A stretch of 54,840 nucleotides of DNA from contig JAWXCF010000044.1 in assembly GCA_034440515.1 (NCBI GenBank), positions 1 through 54,840 on the forward strand, written 5' to 3'. The stretch comes from JAWXCF01 sp034440515 (GTDB lineage Bacteria; Bacteroidota; Bacteroidia; CAILMK01). Positions within the stretch are counted from its first letter, which is position 1, and each line of letters opens with the position of its first letter. Positions 1-8,605 of the stretch are shown piece after piece. The translations under genes were made by a program, and so were the position numbers. Below the pieces are notes generated by a model. The model had not been told where the DNA came from. It saw only the letters and a list, made by a program, of their open reading frames with translations, and made no database searches.

Positions 1-28
1 GTCTAGGTATTTGTGAGGAATGGTTAAA
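1..28. repeat. Left copy of 28-bp folK-internal direct repeat
   Basis: The first 28 bases are identical to positions 3739-3766 inside the intact folK. After a 2-base offset a further 6 bases (31-36 and 3767-3772) also match, then similarity stops. On the minus strand the repeat encodes the FolK stretch LTIPHKYLD. The window edge hides how far the left copy extends. It may be the remnant of a displaced folK 3' end, or a contig-edge effect. Confidence 0.8.
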
Positions 29-203
29 CCTGTTCAAACTTATTAATGAATTCTTGACAATTTAAAGAACAGCAAAATTGTTTATTTATTTGAGCATGTT
101 AATTATATTTAAAATTATTTTATTAATTCAAATAGAAATGCAAATTTTATAATTAAAGTGTTTTATGAAATATTATTTGTTTTTCGTGAATTCAAAAAAT
201 CAG

Positions 204-227
204 TTTCTACTTAACTAACTATCTTTG
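204..227 (+). promoter_or_regulatory. Candidate promoter of metallopeptidase cassette
   Basis: TATCTTTG at 220-227 matches the Bacteroidota -7 box TAnnTTTG and lies 23 bases before the ATG at 251. No convincing -33 TTG is visible. The rest of 29-250 is very AT-rich and holds no gene that I can see. Confidence 0.5.
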
Positions 228-250
228 AGTTATAATCTAAACTTTACCAA

Positions 251-2110
251 ATGAACAAGCTACCACATTATAGATTTCTTAGAGGTTATGCAATTGACCC
301 AAGTTTTTCTACCAAACTGTCAACTGTTGTTGCTAATGAGGTAGTATATAAATTAAAATGGGAAGACTTAGAGAAAGGACCAAGCGGTGAATATCTTGAA
401 GTGGTTGACCACGACCCTGCCAGTAGTTGCTATTATACAAAAGTTGACTTAAATGATATTTATTGTCTATCGCAACAAGGTCTGGAGCCAAGTGAAGGCA
501 ACCCTCAGTTTCACCAACAATTTGTATATGCTGTAGTGATGAAAGTTATTCATCATTTCGAAAAAGCACTAGGACGCAAAGTGCATTGGTCGAGTAGATT
601 AGTTAAAAACACTGATAAAAGTTTTACAGAAGAATATATCCCTCAACTCAGAATCTACCCTCACGCAATTAGGCAACAAAATGCCTTTTACAGTCCAGAA
701 AAAAAGGCATTGCTATTTGGGTATTTTAGATCAAATCAAAAGTGGACAGGAATAAACACTCCAAATACTGCCATATTTACTTGCCTTTCACCAGATATTG
801 TAGCACACGAGGCAACTCACGCTATTTTAGATGGAATTCATCCACGATTTGATGAACCAACTAATGCAGATGTATTAGCATTTCACGAAGGCTTTGCTGA
901 TATAGTTGCTCTACTTCAAAGATTTACATTTAAAGAATTAGTTATTTCTCAATTAAGTAGTAGCAGAGGAAAAATAGACAGTGAAAATAGCGTTTTAGGT
1001 GAAATGGCGATTCAATTCGGTCAATCAAAGTCAAGTAGCAGCAGAAGTTTAAGAAACGCTATAGGAAAAGAAGATGAAAACGGCAAATGGATTCCTTATA
1101 TCCCTAACCCTAATGATTATGCTACCAAATCAGAATGTCACGAAAGAGGTGCATTATTAGTTGCTGCTATTTTTGATACTTTTTTAAATCTTTATAATTT
1201 TAATGTTGCAGATTTACTTAGAATAGCTAGCGATGGTACTGGTATAATGGCAATGGGTGACTTTCCACCAGACTTGATTAACAGATTAGCTGAGGAAGCT
1301 TGTGATATTGCTAACCATTTACTAGAAGTATGTATTAGAGCTTTAGACTTTTGCCCACCTGTAGATATCACATTCGGAGAATATCTACGAGCTTTGATTA
1401 CAGCTGACTATGATTATGCAGTAGAAGACAGCAATAGATATAGAATTACTTTATTAGATTCATTTAGAAAATTTGGCATTATTCCTAGAAATGTAAATAC
1501 TATCTCAATTGAAAGTTTAAGATGGCAATCACCAAAAATGACGAATACTCTAAAAGATTTTTCAAAGCATTTAACTGACAAATACAAGTTTCAGTTTTAT
1601 GAAATTGCCAATGAATCAAATCGTAAAGAAATCTTTGAGAAAAGTGCAATTTTAAGAAAAGATATCCACGGTGTTGTGTCTGATTGGAATCTGCAGTTTA
1701 GAGATGAACTATTAAATTGTTTTGGATTAAAATTAGGTCTAATCGAATATCAAGTTGATGGTAATATTTACACATCAAATCTGAAAAAGTTTGAAGTTCA
1801 TATGGTCAGACCTATTATTAGAACTACTAAATCTGGTGAAAAACTACACCTTATGTTAATAGGTTTACATCAAAAAGCTAAAGTAATAGTAAACAATGAA
1901 GAACTTAAGTTCAGAGGCGGAAGTGTTATAGTAATAGATATTATCAATTTTGAAATAAAATATATTATTAAAAAGCATATAAATAGTAACACAAGGTTTA
2001 ATCGCGTTTTAAATTACAAAATGGATAATGACCAAATTGACACATATCCTTTACATATTGATAGCCTTAACATAGACAAAGAACCATTTGCATTGATCCA
2101 CGGCCTTTAA
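251..2110 (+). CDS. Gluzincin-type zinc metallopeptidase (M4-like), cassette gene 1
   Basis: Predicted zinc-dependent endopeptidase of 619 residues. Residues 186-190 are HEATH (an HExxH motif, two zinc-ligand histidines and the catalytic Glu). The sequence FHEGFADIV follows at 211-219, where Glu213 fits the third zinc ligand of gluzincins. The preceding helix-rich stretch (about 88-113) resembles the segment before the active site in M4-like peptidases. The C-terminal 250 residues have no motif that I recognise and may carry substrate or partner specificity. No signal peptide or membrane segment is evident, so it probably acts in the cytoplasm, unlike classical secreted M4 enzymes that carry a propeptide. 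It is followed after 10 bases by the metallo-beta-lactamase-fold gene, so the two are probably co-transcribed. The family call is good; the biological role is unknown. Confidence 0.75.
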   Translation: MNKLPHYRFLRGYAIDPSFSTKLSTVVANEVVYKLKWEDLEKGPSGEYLEVVDHDPASSCYYTKVDLNDIYCLSQQGLEPSEGNPQFHQQFVYAVVMKVIHHFEKALGRKVHWSSRLVKNTDKSFTEEYIPQLRIYPHAIRQQNAFYSPEKKALLFGYFRSNQKWTGINTPNTAIFTCLSPDIVAHEATHAILDGIHPRFDEPTNADVLAFHEGFADIVALLQRFTFKELVISQLSSSRGKIDSENSVLGEMAIQFGQSKSSSSRSLRNAIGKEDENGKWIPYIPNPNDYATKSECHERGALLVAAIFDTFLNLYNFNVADLLRIASDGTGIMAMGDFPPDLINRLAEEACDIANHLLEVCIRALDFCPPVDITFGEYLRALITADYDYAVEDSNRYRITLLDSFRKFGIIPRNVNTISIESLRWQSPKMTNTLKDFSKHLTDKYKFQFYEIANESNRKEIFEKSAILRKDIHGVVSDWNLQFRDELLNCFGLKLGLIEYQVDGNIYTSNLKKFEVHMVRPIIRTTKSGEKLHLMLIGLHQKAKVIVNNEELKFRGGSVIVIDIINFEIKYIIKKHINSNTRFNRVLNYKMDNDQIDTYPLHIDSLNIDKEPFALIHGL

Positions 2111-2120
2111 TAATAAATTT

Positions 2121-3530
2121 ATGACAACACCTAAAATTTACGTAACCATAAGAATGTATCGCCTGGAAAATCTAGGTGATTGTTTTCTGATAAAACTTAA
2201 AAAAGACAACATTCTAAAGTATATTATGATAGATTGTGGTACTTTAAAGACAAGTAGCGATAGCAGATTAATAGAAGTAGTTCAACATATTAAATCTGAA
2301 ACCAATGGACATTTAGATATACTAATTGGTACGCATCAACACCAGGATCACTTATCTGGTTTTAAATGGGCAAAAGAACTTTTTGATAGTATGACATTTG
2401 GCGAAGTATGGTTAAGCTGGTTAGACAATCCAGATGATAATATGGCTCAAAGTCTTGGCGAAGGTTTATCCAAAGCAAAGAAAAAGTTTAAAGAAGCAAA
2501 GGAGTTAGTGAATAATTTAGCTATCAATACAGAAATGAGTGATTTCTTAAATCATCTTTCAGAGTTTGAAGGAGATTATGAAAATGATTTGCTAAATGCT
2601 GATAATGAACCAAAAACTCCAAGGGAAGCAACAGATATGCTAAGAACCTGGGGTGGTAAAAACATTAAATATAAAAATCCAGGAGACATTAAAAAGTTTG
2701 ATGATTTTGGTGATGATTTTAAAATTTACGTATTAGGTCCACCTAAAAATTATGAAAGTTTATCTAATATGGACCCAGATAATACAGAAAGCTATGACCA
2801 CAAACTAGATAGAAAGTCTAATAATCTTGGCGTTATGCTTACAGCGTTAAAAATGAAAAAACAATTAAAAACAAATGCTGCTTATATTGATGAAGATTTA
2901 AAATGTGAAATAAATTTCCCATTTGAACAAAACTATTCTGTAAAAGAAGGTTCTAATGAGGAAAAGATAGATTTCTTAGAATATAATAACGAAAATAAAA
3001 AGTGGAGAATTATCAGTCAAGAATGGTTAAATGAATTATCTAGTATGGCTTTATATTTAGATAGTTATACCAATAATACCAGCCTTGCTATAGCTATAGA
3101 ATTAGGAGATAGTAAAGTATTATTATTCCCTGCTGATGCACAAACTGGAAATTGGCAGTCTTGGGATAATGTCAAATTAGAAAATGGTGAAAATATTGAT
3201 ATGAAGAAACTATATAAGAATACTGTTTTTTATAAAGTTGGACATCACGGTAGCCATAATGGTACGCTTAAAGCAGGATTGGAAGCTATGACAAATAAAG
3301 ACTTAGTAGCTATGATTCCAGCCTATGAGGAAATTGCATTAAAAAATAAAAAGTGGATAATGCCCGCTAAAAACCTTCATAAAAGATTATTAGAATTGAC
3401 TAATGGCAGAGTTCTAAGGTGTGATTTTGGAATTGATCCAAATGGAAGCAATGAAAATAATCCTGTGTGGCTGAATTTGCAAAAACCAATTGTGACAGAT
3501 ATGTATATAGAATACACAATTCAGGCTTGA
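2121..3530 (+). CDS. ComEC/Rec2-like MBL-fold hydrolase, cassette gene 2
   Basis: A 469-residue metallo-beta-lactamase-fold protein. The first metal motif THQHQDHLSG is at 71-80 (His72, His74, Asp76, His77). FPADAQ supplies Asp339, and GHHGSH at 374-379 is the late motif typical of the ComEC/Rec2 C-terminal domain and related stand-alone hydrolases. A long insertion (about 90-310), rich in Lys, Asp and Asn, separates the metal motifs. No transmembrane segments are present, so this is not a DNA-uptake channel. Relatives act on nucleotides, nucleic acids or phosphodiesters, but the substrate here cannot be read from sequence. The start is 10 bases after the peptidase stop, which implies an operon and a shared function. 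Confidence 0.75.
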   Translation: MTTPKIYVTIRMYRLENLGDCFLIKLKKDNILKYIMIDCGTLKTSSDSRLIEVVQHIKSETNGHLDILIGTHQHQDHLSGFKWAKELFDSMTFGEVWLSWLDNPDDNMAQSLGEGLSKAKKKFKEAKELVNNLAINTEMSDFLNHLSEFEGDYENDLLNADNEPKTPREATDMLRTWGGKNIKYKNPGDIKKFDDFGDDFKIYVLGPPKNYESLSNMDPDNTESYDHKLDRKSNNLGVMLTALKMKKQLKTNAAYIDEDLKCEINFPFEQNYSVKEGSNEEKIDFLEYNNENKKWRIISQEWLNELSSMALYLDSYTNNTSLAIAIELGDSKVLLFPADAQTGNWQSWDNVKLENGENIDMKKLYKNTVFYKVGHHGSHNGTLKAGLEAMTNKDLVAMIPAYEEIALKNKKWIMPAKNLHKRLLELTNGRVLRCDFGIDPNGSNENNPVWLNLQKPIVTDMYIEYTIQA

Positions 3531-3636
3531 GTAAGTAACTAAGTAATACTTTGGTGAATTTTATAAAAAAACCTTCATTAATAATGCTTATTTATTCCAC
3601 AGAGAAATTGAAAATTAAAAAAACAATTGGACTTAT

Positions 3637-4092
3637 TTACTTTAATTCTTCCAACAATTGAATGGCAGTTTTATGTAAGGTTGGATGTTCCCAATCTGAC
3701 CAAACACCTACCAAACCCAATAAACTAAATTCTCGTTGGTCTAGGTATTTGTGAGGAATGGTTAAATGTTCAGTTTCTAAAACTATATCCTCATAGACCA
3801 AAATGTCTATATCTATGGTGCGTGGTCCCCATTTTTCTTGTCTAACTCTGCCTAATTTCAGTTCAATATTTAAGATGACTTTCAATAATGAATCTGGTGA
3901 CAAATCTGTTTTTATAAGTAATGCTTGGTTTAAGAAATCAGCTTGATTTGTATTGCCCCACGCGGGTGTTGTGATGATTTTAGATTTATTTACAATAGAC
4001 ATTAAAGATTGCAGCTCTTGTTTTACGTCTGAAAACTTTTTTGCTACATCGCCTACGTTGCCTCCCAATAGTAGCACTACCCTATTTCCCAC
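3637..4092 (-). CDS. folK: 2-amino-4-hydroxy-6-hydroxymethyldihydropteridine pyrophosphokinase
   Basis: HPPK transfers pyrophosphate from ATP to 6-hydroxymethyl-7,8-dihydropterin in folate synthesis. The 151 residues include the N-terminal LLLGGNVGD loop, the signature WGPRTIDIDILVYED and the C-terminal LTIPHKYLDQREF segment, so the gene looks complete and close to usual family length. The start is GTG and overlaps the TAG stop of the upstream dehydrogenase by one base (TAGTG), suggesting translational coupling. It is the last gene of a five-gene minus-strand operon. A 28-bp piece of it (3739-3766) is repeated at the window start, so the segment downstream of folK appears to be an insertion. 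Confidence 0.93.
   Translation of the reverse strand: MGNRVVLLLGGNVGDVAKKFSDVKQELQSLMSIVNKSKIITTPAWGNTNQADFLNQALLIKTDLSPDSLLKVILNIELKLGRVRQEKWGPRTIDIDILVYEDIVLETEHLTIPHKYLDQREFSLLGLVGVWSDWEHPTLHKTAIQLLEELK
3739..3766. repeat. Right copy of 28-bp folK-internal direct repeat
   Basis: Identical to bases 1-28 in the same orientation. This copy lies inside the intact folK about 100 bases before its stop. The two copies bracket the peptidase/hydrolase cassette, consistent with attachment-site-like or recombination boundaries. Confidence 0.8.
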
Positions 4093-5456
4093 TATTTTAT
4101 AGCGACAGTTTTAGGATTAGTAAAACTATAAAGTCCTAAATCTGATAATTCTCTACCTATCCCTGACGATTTAGTACCTCCAAATGGAATTTCTGGGGTT
4201 GACTTTACCATTGTGTTAATATAAACACAACCTGATTGTATATAACTGCTAAGTTTTTCTGCCTCGCTTTCATTTCCCCAGATTGATGCACCTAGACCAA
4301 AATCTGTTTCATTAGCCAATTTAATGCCTTCTTCCACAGTATCATAGCCAAATATTAAGGCTACTGGGCCAAATACTTCTTCGTATCTAATGAAATTATC
4401 ATTGTTAATATTGGTTAAAAAGCCTGGCTTACAGAAGTTACCTTGTGCAGGTAATTCTAAGTTAGCTTCTGTAAATGTTGCCCCCTGCTTTACAGCCTTT
4501 TTAACTTGCTCTATTACGGTTTCTTTTAGGTCTTTTCTAGCTAAAGGCCCCATAGTTGTAGATTCTAATAATGGGTTACCTAATGTGTATTTGGATATTG
4601 ATTGTAAATAGCCAGCAGTAAAGTATTCTAGCATTGAATTTGGCACCAAAAATCTTTTACCTGATATGCAACTCTGCCCTGCATTTTGGTTTCTAGACTT
4701 AGTTATTTCTGTAATAATTAATTCTATATCTGCACTTTCTAAAATGAACACAGGGTCACTACCACCCAATTCTAGAACCATAGGCTTTAATGCTTTTCCA
4801 GCCTGCTCGGCTATATGTTTACCCGCTTCTGTACTTCCTGTTACGCTTATTCCCCTGACAGACTTATGTGCAATAATGCTGTCACTCTGTTGCAAGTCAA
4901 TAAATAAGTTCTGATAAATATGAGGTACATTACTTACTGTTTTAAAAGCATCTTCTAAAGCCAGTGCTGATAAAGGGACACTTTTTGCGTGTTTCATCAA
5001 TATTGAATTGCCTGCTAGTAAAGTTGGTACTGCAAATCTTATAACTTGCCATAGCGGAAAATTCCAAGGCATAATACCATATATTACTCCTAGCGGTTCG
5101 TGCGAAACAAACGCTTTTTTGAATTTACTGTGATAAAGCTTTGGCTGTAAAAATTCTTCAAAATGCTCAGCATAATAGTCACAACACAATACGCACTTCT
5201 CTACTTCTGCCATAGACTCTGCTAATGTTTTACCCATTTCATTGGTTATGGTCAATGCTAAATCTGACTTATTAGCTGTAAAATATTCTGCAAGTTCTAG
5301 TATTAATTTTTTTCTATTTACGAGGCTTGATTGACTTTGTACTAAAAATGCGACCTGTGCATTATTAATTTTAACTTCTAGTTCTTCATTTGAAATGTTG
5401 TCACTTTCAAATTGAGTTTTCTCAGTGTATGGATTTGTTGATGTGTATTTGTGCAT
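4092..5456 (-). CDS. NAD(P)-dependent aldehyde dehydrogenase, succinate-semialdehyde type
   Basis: A 454-residue aldehyde dehydrogenase, the usual length for the compact succinate-semialdehyde group. It has the cofactor-binding segment GSTEAGKHIAEQ, the catalytic-Glu region LELGGSDP, the nucleophile in NAGQSCISGKR (about residue 263) and the C-terminal PFGGTKSSGIGRE. It would oxidise succinate semialdehyde or a similar small aldehyde in the cytoplasm. Substrate is inferred from overall resemblance to the Sad/GabD-type family; no GABA transaminase lies nearby. It starts 8 bases after the upstream unknown gene and overlaps folK by one base, so it belongs to the murK-murQ-folK operon. Confidence 0.8.
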   Translation of the reverse strand: MHKYTSTNPYTEKTQFESDNISNEELEVKINNAQVAFLVQSQSSLVNRKKLILELAEYFTANKSDLALTITNEMGKTLAESMAEVEKCVLCCDYYAEHFEEFLQPKLYHSKFKKAFVSHEPLGVIYGIMPWNFPLWQVIRFAVPTLLAGNSILMKHAKSVPLSALALEDAFKTVSNVPHIYQNLFIDLQQSDSIIAHKSVRGISVTGSTEAGKHIAEQAGKALKPMVLELGGSDPVFILESADIELIITEITKSRNQNAGQSCISGKRFLVPNSMLEYFTAGYLQSISKYTLGNPLLESTTMGPLARKDLKETVIEQVKKAVKQGATFTEANLELPAQGNFCKPGFLTNINNDNFIRYEEVFGPVALIFGYDTVEEGIKLANETDFGLGASIWGNESEAEKLSSYIQSGCVYINTMVKSTPEIPFGGTKSSGIGRELSDLGLYSFTNPKTVAIK

Positions 5457-5464
5457 AGTAAATT

Positions 5465-6031
5465 TTAGTTCAAACGTTTGTTCATAATGTCAGAAACGTG
5501 ATTAAATAAGTCAGAGGGCGATTGAGTTCGCCAAATAATGCTATCTAATTTACCACCAAAGTTGAGGTAATAATCTAAATGATATTGACTAAAGTCTTGT
5601 AATATATGTTCTTGGAAATTAATTGCCGCTATCCAACCATCTTCTACATCTTGAAACCATTCATCGTAATAGTCATCTATATCAAAGTGAAAATTCAATA
5701 CATTTTCACCAATCATTATAAATTTGTTAATTCCAACTTCGGTTAGTTCATCTATCACATTACGTTTCAAAAACATAATATCGTTATTGATGCAATCATT
5801 CCATTCGCCTATCATTTCAATTATTGCATATTGATCATCATAGTCAACGAATAATAACTTTATATATAGAGTATTAGAACCAAACTCATCCCATTGTGGG
5901 TGGATATAATGGTCGTAAATAGAATTGCTAAAATAAAATTCACTATATTTCCTTTTGTAAAAGGGCGAATTTCTATCAGTTTCAGAGGTATAATAGGGTC
6001 GCCACTTAAAGTAAGGTTCTATACTGTGCAT
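5465..6031 (-). CDS. Conserved hypothetical protein in murQ operon
   Basis: I do not recognise this 188-residue protein. It is rich in aromatic and acidic residues (many Tyr, Trp, Phe and Asp), with clusters such as DIDDYYDEWFQDVEDGW. It has no signal peptide, membrane helix, metal motif or nucleotide-binding motif that I can see, and is probably soluble. Its ATG overlaps the murQ stop by one base (TAATG), which gives strong support for a real, translationally coupled gene. Operon position does not by itself define a role. Confidence 0.7.
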   Translation of the reverse strand: MHSIEPYFKWRPYYTSETDRNSPFYKRKYSEFYFSNSIYDHYIHPQWDEFGSNTLYIKLLFVDYDDQYAIIEMIGEWNDCINNDIMFLKRNVIDELTEVGINKFIMIGENVLNFHFDIDDYYDEWFQDVEDGWIAAINFQEHILQDFSQYHLDYYLNFGGKLDSIIWRTQSPSDLFNHVSDIMNKRLN

Positions 6032-6843
6032 TAGTCTAAATCTTCTTTGTCTATTACAGCTCTAACACTTCCTAATTCAGTAAGTTTCTGTAAGGCTAAT
6101 TCTTTTTCCCAACCAAATCTATCCATTAACATTTTGGCACCACGCTGAACCAGTTTTGCATTGCTTAATTGCATATTTACCATTTTGTTACCCAGTACTC
6201 TGCCCAGTTTTATCATTCCTGCTGTTGTTATCATATTCAGCACTAGTTTCTGCGCTGTACCTGCCTTCATTCTTGTGCTACCGGTCACATATTCTGGTCC
6301 AACAATAATTTCTATTGGGTAATCTGCAAATTCTGAAACAGGACTATCAGCATTACAACTAATACTTGCTGTTTTTATATTATTCTTTTTACACCATTGC
6401 AAGGTCGATATTACGTAAGGGGTAGTTCCGCTAGCTGTTAGCCCTAATACTATATCGGTTGATGAAATGGCGTGATTCTTTAAATCGGTTACTCCATTTT
6501 TTATGCTGTCCTCTGCACCTTCTTGTGCCTGCCTAATAGCTGCATCGCCACCTGCTATAATGCCTATAACCATATCTGCTGGCACACCAAATGTTGGTGG
6601 ACACTCACTGGCATCTACTATACCTAATCTGCCGCTAGTACCACTACCTATGTAGAATAATCTACCACCATTATTCCAAGCTTTTACTAGTGCATCTACG
6701 CATTGTTCTATATCTTTCAGTTTCTGTTGAATGGCACAGTGAACCTTAGCATCCTCATTATTAATTTCTGTTAGTAATTCAATGGTTGACTTATTTTCAA
6801 GATTTGTATAAAGTGAATCACTCTCTGTGGTTTTAATAAACAT
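6031..6843 (-). CDS. murQ: N-acetylmuramic acid 6-phosphate etherase
   Basis: MurQ cleaves the D-lactyl ether of MurNAc-6-phosphate to give GlcNAc-6-phosphate and lactate in cell-wall sugar recycling. The SIS-domain phosphosugar site is visible as GSGTSGRLGIVDASECPP, and VTGSTRMKAGTAQKLVLNM is diagnostic of the family. I choose ATG 6843 (MFIKTTE) over an upstream in-frame TTG at 6852. This start overlaps the kinase gene by 11 bases. The protein has about 270 residues, somewhat shorter than E. coli MurQ mainly at the C terminus. Its neighbour upstream is a BadF/BadG-type sugar kinase, which would supply the phosphorylated substrate. Confidence 0.93.
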   Translation of the reverse strand: MFIKTTESDSLYTNLENKSTIELLTEINNEDAKVHCAIQQKLKDIEQCVDALVKAWNNGGRLFYIGSGTSGRLGIVDASECPPTFGVPADMVIGIIAGGDAAIRQAQEGAEDSIKNGVTDLKNHAISSTDIVLGLTASGTTPYVISTLQWCKKNNIKTASISCNADSPVSEFADYPIEIIVGPEYVTGSTRMKAGTAQKLVLNMITTAGMIKLGRVLGNKMVNMQLSNAKLVQRGAKMLMDRFGWEKELALQKLTELGSVRAVIDKEDLD

Positions 6844-7714
6844 AATTGGCAATCAATGCTTTAATTGGTGATTTTATAGTTTTCGTAAGTTTTAAATTAT
6901 GCTTTTCTAAACTCTGCTTTAATTGTTCGTTAAAGTGCCAAGCTATACTGCCACTTGCTCTAATCTCTGCATCAGGATGGGCTATAATAAACTTGCTCAA
7001 TTGCCCTGAAATTAGCGCATCAAACCTACTTACTATCAATTCATTTATTTGTGGGTCATCTAAATGTTTGAAGGCAAAATGTGAAAATGAAGCTAAATAG
7101 GCATTCGGTTTCTCAGATTGATATACCCCTGTAATAATATCGTCATAGTGGTTTTCATTGTATTCATCGGCAAATGATTGTAATATGGATTCTTTAAAGA
7201 AATTACCATATAACATATTTTTAACTATATGTTTACCTATGTCTGCACCACTACCTTCATCACCTAATATATATCCTAGACTAGGCGATAAAAAGGATAC
7301 ACTACCTCCATTTACATAACACACATTGCTACCAGTACCTAATATTATGGCTATTCCAGACTCGTTAACATCATATAGGGCCTGCGTAGTTGCAAACATA
7401 TCGCTGTAAATGTCTATGGTTTGCGTTGGTAACAATACGTGAATAATGGTCTCCAGTATTTGCTTTGCATCAGTTTGGGTACAACCTGCGCCATACCATT
7501 TTATATTTAAATCTATCAGTTGTTCAGCATCAAGGTTTTGAAACTCATTGGTTAATATCATTGTAAGTTCCTCAACACCCATAATCACTGGATTAACGCC
7601 GCCACCAACCCATTCATTTATTATTTGTTTGTGCTCCACATCTATCAGGGCAAAGTGGGTTTTAGTACTGCCACTTTCAGCCAATAGAATATGTTTTAAA
7701 CTTTTGTTGTCCAT
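6833..7714 (-). CDS. murK: BadF/BadG-family amino-sugar kinase, probable MurNAc/GlcNAc kinase
   Basis: An ASKHA-fold kinase of about 293 residues with the N-terminal phosphate loop AESGSTKTHFALID, the second phosphate motif IILGTGSNVCYV, GDEGSGADIGKHI and an adenosine motif ASGSIAWHF. BadF/BadG/BcrA/BcrD-type kinases include the Clostridium MurK, which phosphorylates MurNAc and GlcNAc. Overlap with murQ makes MurNAc phosphorylation the likely role. I choose ATG 7714 over an upstream in-frame TTG at 7723. It is the first gene of the five-gene minus-strand operon. The gene symbol is inferred from family and context and not from a direct match. Confidence 0.8.
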   Translation of the reverse strand: MDNKSLKHILLAESGSTKTHFALIDVEHKQIINEWVGGGVNPVIMGVEELTMILTNEFQNLDAEQLIDLNIKWYGAGCTQTDAKQILETIIHVLLPTQTIDIYSDMFATTQALYDVNESGIAIILGTGSNVCYVNGGSVSFLSPSLGYILGDEGSGADIGKHIVKNMLYGNFFKESILQSFADEYNENHYDDIITGVYQSEKPNAYLASFSHFAFKHLDDPQINELIVSRFDALISGQLSKFIIAHPDAEIRASGSIAWHFNEQLKQSLEKHNLKLTKTIKSPIKALIANYVY

Positions 7715-7739
7715 TTGAGTCAACTTAATTGTAAAAAGT

Positions 7740-7747
7740 TATTTTTG
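7740..7747 (+). promoter_or_regulatory. Candidate -7 box
   Basis: TATTTTTG fits TAnnTTTG and lies about 30 bases before the ATG at 7779, in the gap shared with the divergent murK operon. Confidence 0.45.
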
Positions 7748-7778
7748 TCCAGTTAGCAAATTTGAATAATTATTACTT

Positions 7779-8603
7779 ATGAAGTGGATTAGCTTATGCT
7801 TGTTTTTTTTATTTTTCACATTGACTGGAAATGAACTATTAGCCCAAAAGAAAAATAAGAAAGAAACCGAGCAAGAACAAGAAGGTGAACAACAACCAGA
7901 AAAGGGCAAAAAGGGGAAGAAATCTGAGGTAAAGAAACCTGCCCCACCTAAACCGGTAAAGAAACCTATACCACCTAAACCGATAAAAAGAAAAAAAGGT
8001 GATCCAATACCTGAAGATGTATCAATATCGACTTATTACTATGAAATGCCTCTTGATTATTTCCCATATATAAAAGCCTATATGATTTCTAAAAATAGAG
8101 ATGATAAATATGCTAAGCTAAAAGACAATCAAGATTTTAGAAAGACTTTCATAAAAACTAGAAATGCAGAGAAAGGATTTTTAGAATTAAGCAGATCTGG
8201 TGATATAGCCTATACTAGACTACAAAAATTCATATCAAAAGATAGTACTTTGAATGTGCTGATCGAAAATTCACAATGTTCAGCATCTTGTGAAAACGAC
8301 ATAAAACTATTTCAGAAAAAAGATAGAGAATGGACAGACGTAACCGATAAGAAATTTCCAGAATTTCCGTCTGATGCTATTTATAAGTCGCTAAAGGCAC
8401 AATATAGAATTATATATAAAGGCGACGATGTATTTAATTCAAAAGGATTTGAGAACAAAGATGTACTAAGAAAAGCTGTCGTTTATGTCATTATTCCTGA
8501 TGAAAGGAGAATCATAATAAAAGAGTTTGATCAAGGCATTGAGTTGTATGAGATAACTTATGACAAGATGAAGGATAAATTTAGAATGAGAAAATTAGAC
8601 TAG
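7779..8603 (+). CDS. Exported hypothetical protein with Lys/Pro-rich linker
   Basis: I do not recognise the family. An N-terminal signal peptide (hydrophobic residues 4-18, likely cut after LLAQ) is followed by a charged low-complexity stretch to about residue 75 made of Lys/Glu/Gln and then repeated PPKPxKK units. This looks like a flexible periplasmic linker. The C-terminal 190 residues form a folded-looking domain with two cysteines in SQCSASCEND that could form a disulfide. The protein is probably periplasmic or cell-envelope anchored. The next gene starts 2 bases after its stop, so it may be co-transcribed with the enoyl-CoA hydratase. Confidence 0.65.
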   Translation: MKWISLCLFFLFFTLTGNELLAQKKNKKETEQEQEGEQQPEKGKKGKKSEVKKPAPPKPVKKPIPPKPIKRKKGDPIPEDVSISTYYYEMPLDYFPYIKAYMISKNRDDKYAKLKDNQDFRKTFIKTRNAEKGFLELSRSGDIAYTRLQKFISKDSTLNVLIENSQCSASCENDIKLFQKKDREWTDVTDKKFPEFPSDAIYKSLKAQYRIIYKGDDVFNSKGFENKDVLRKAVVYVIIPDERRIIIKEFDQGIELYEITYDKMKDKFRMRKLD

Positions 8604-8605
8604 TA

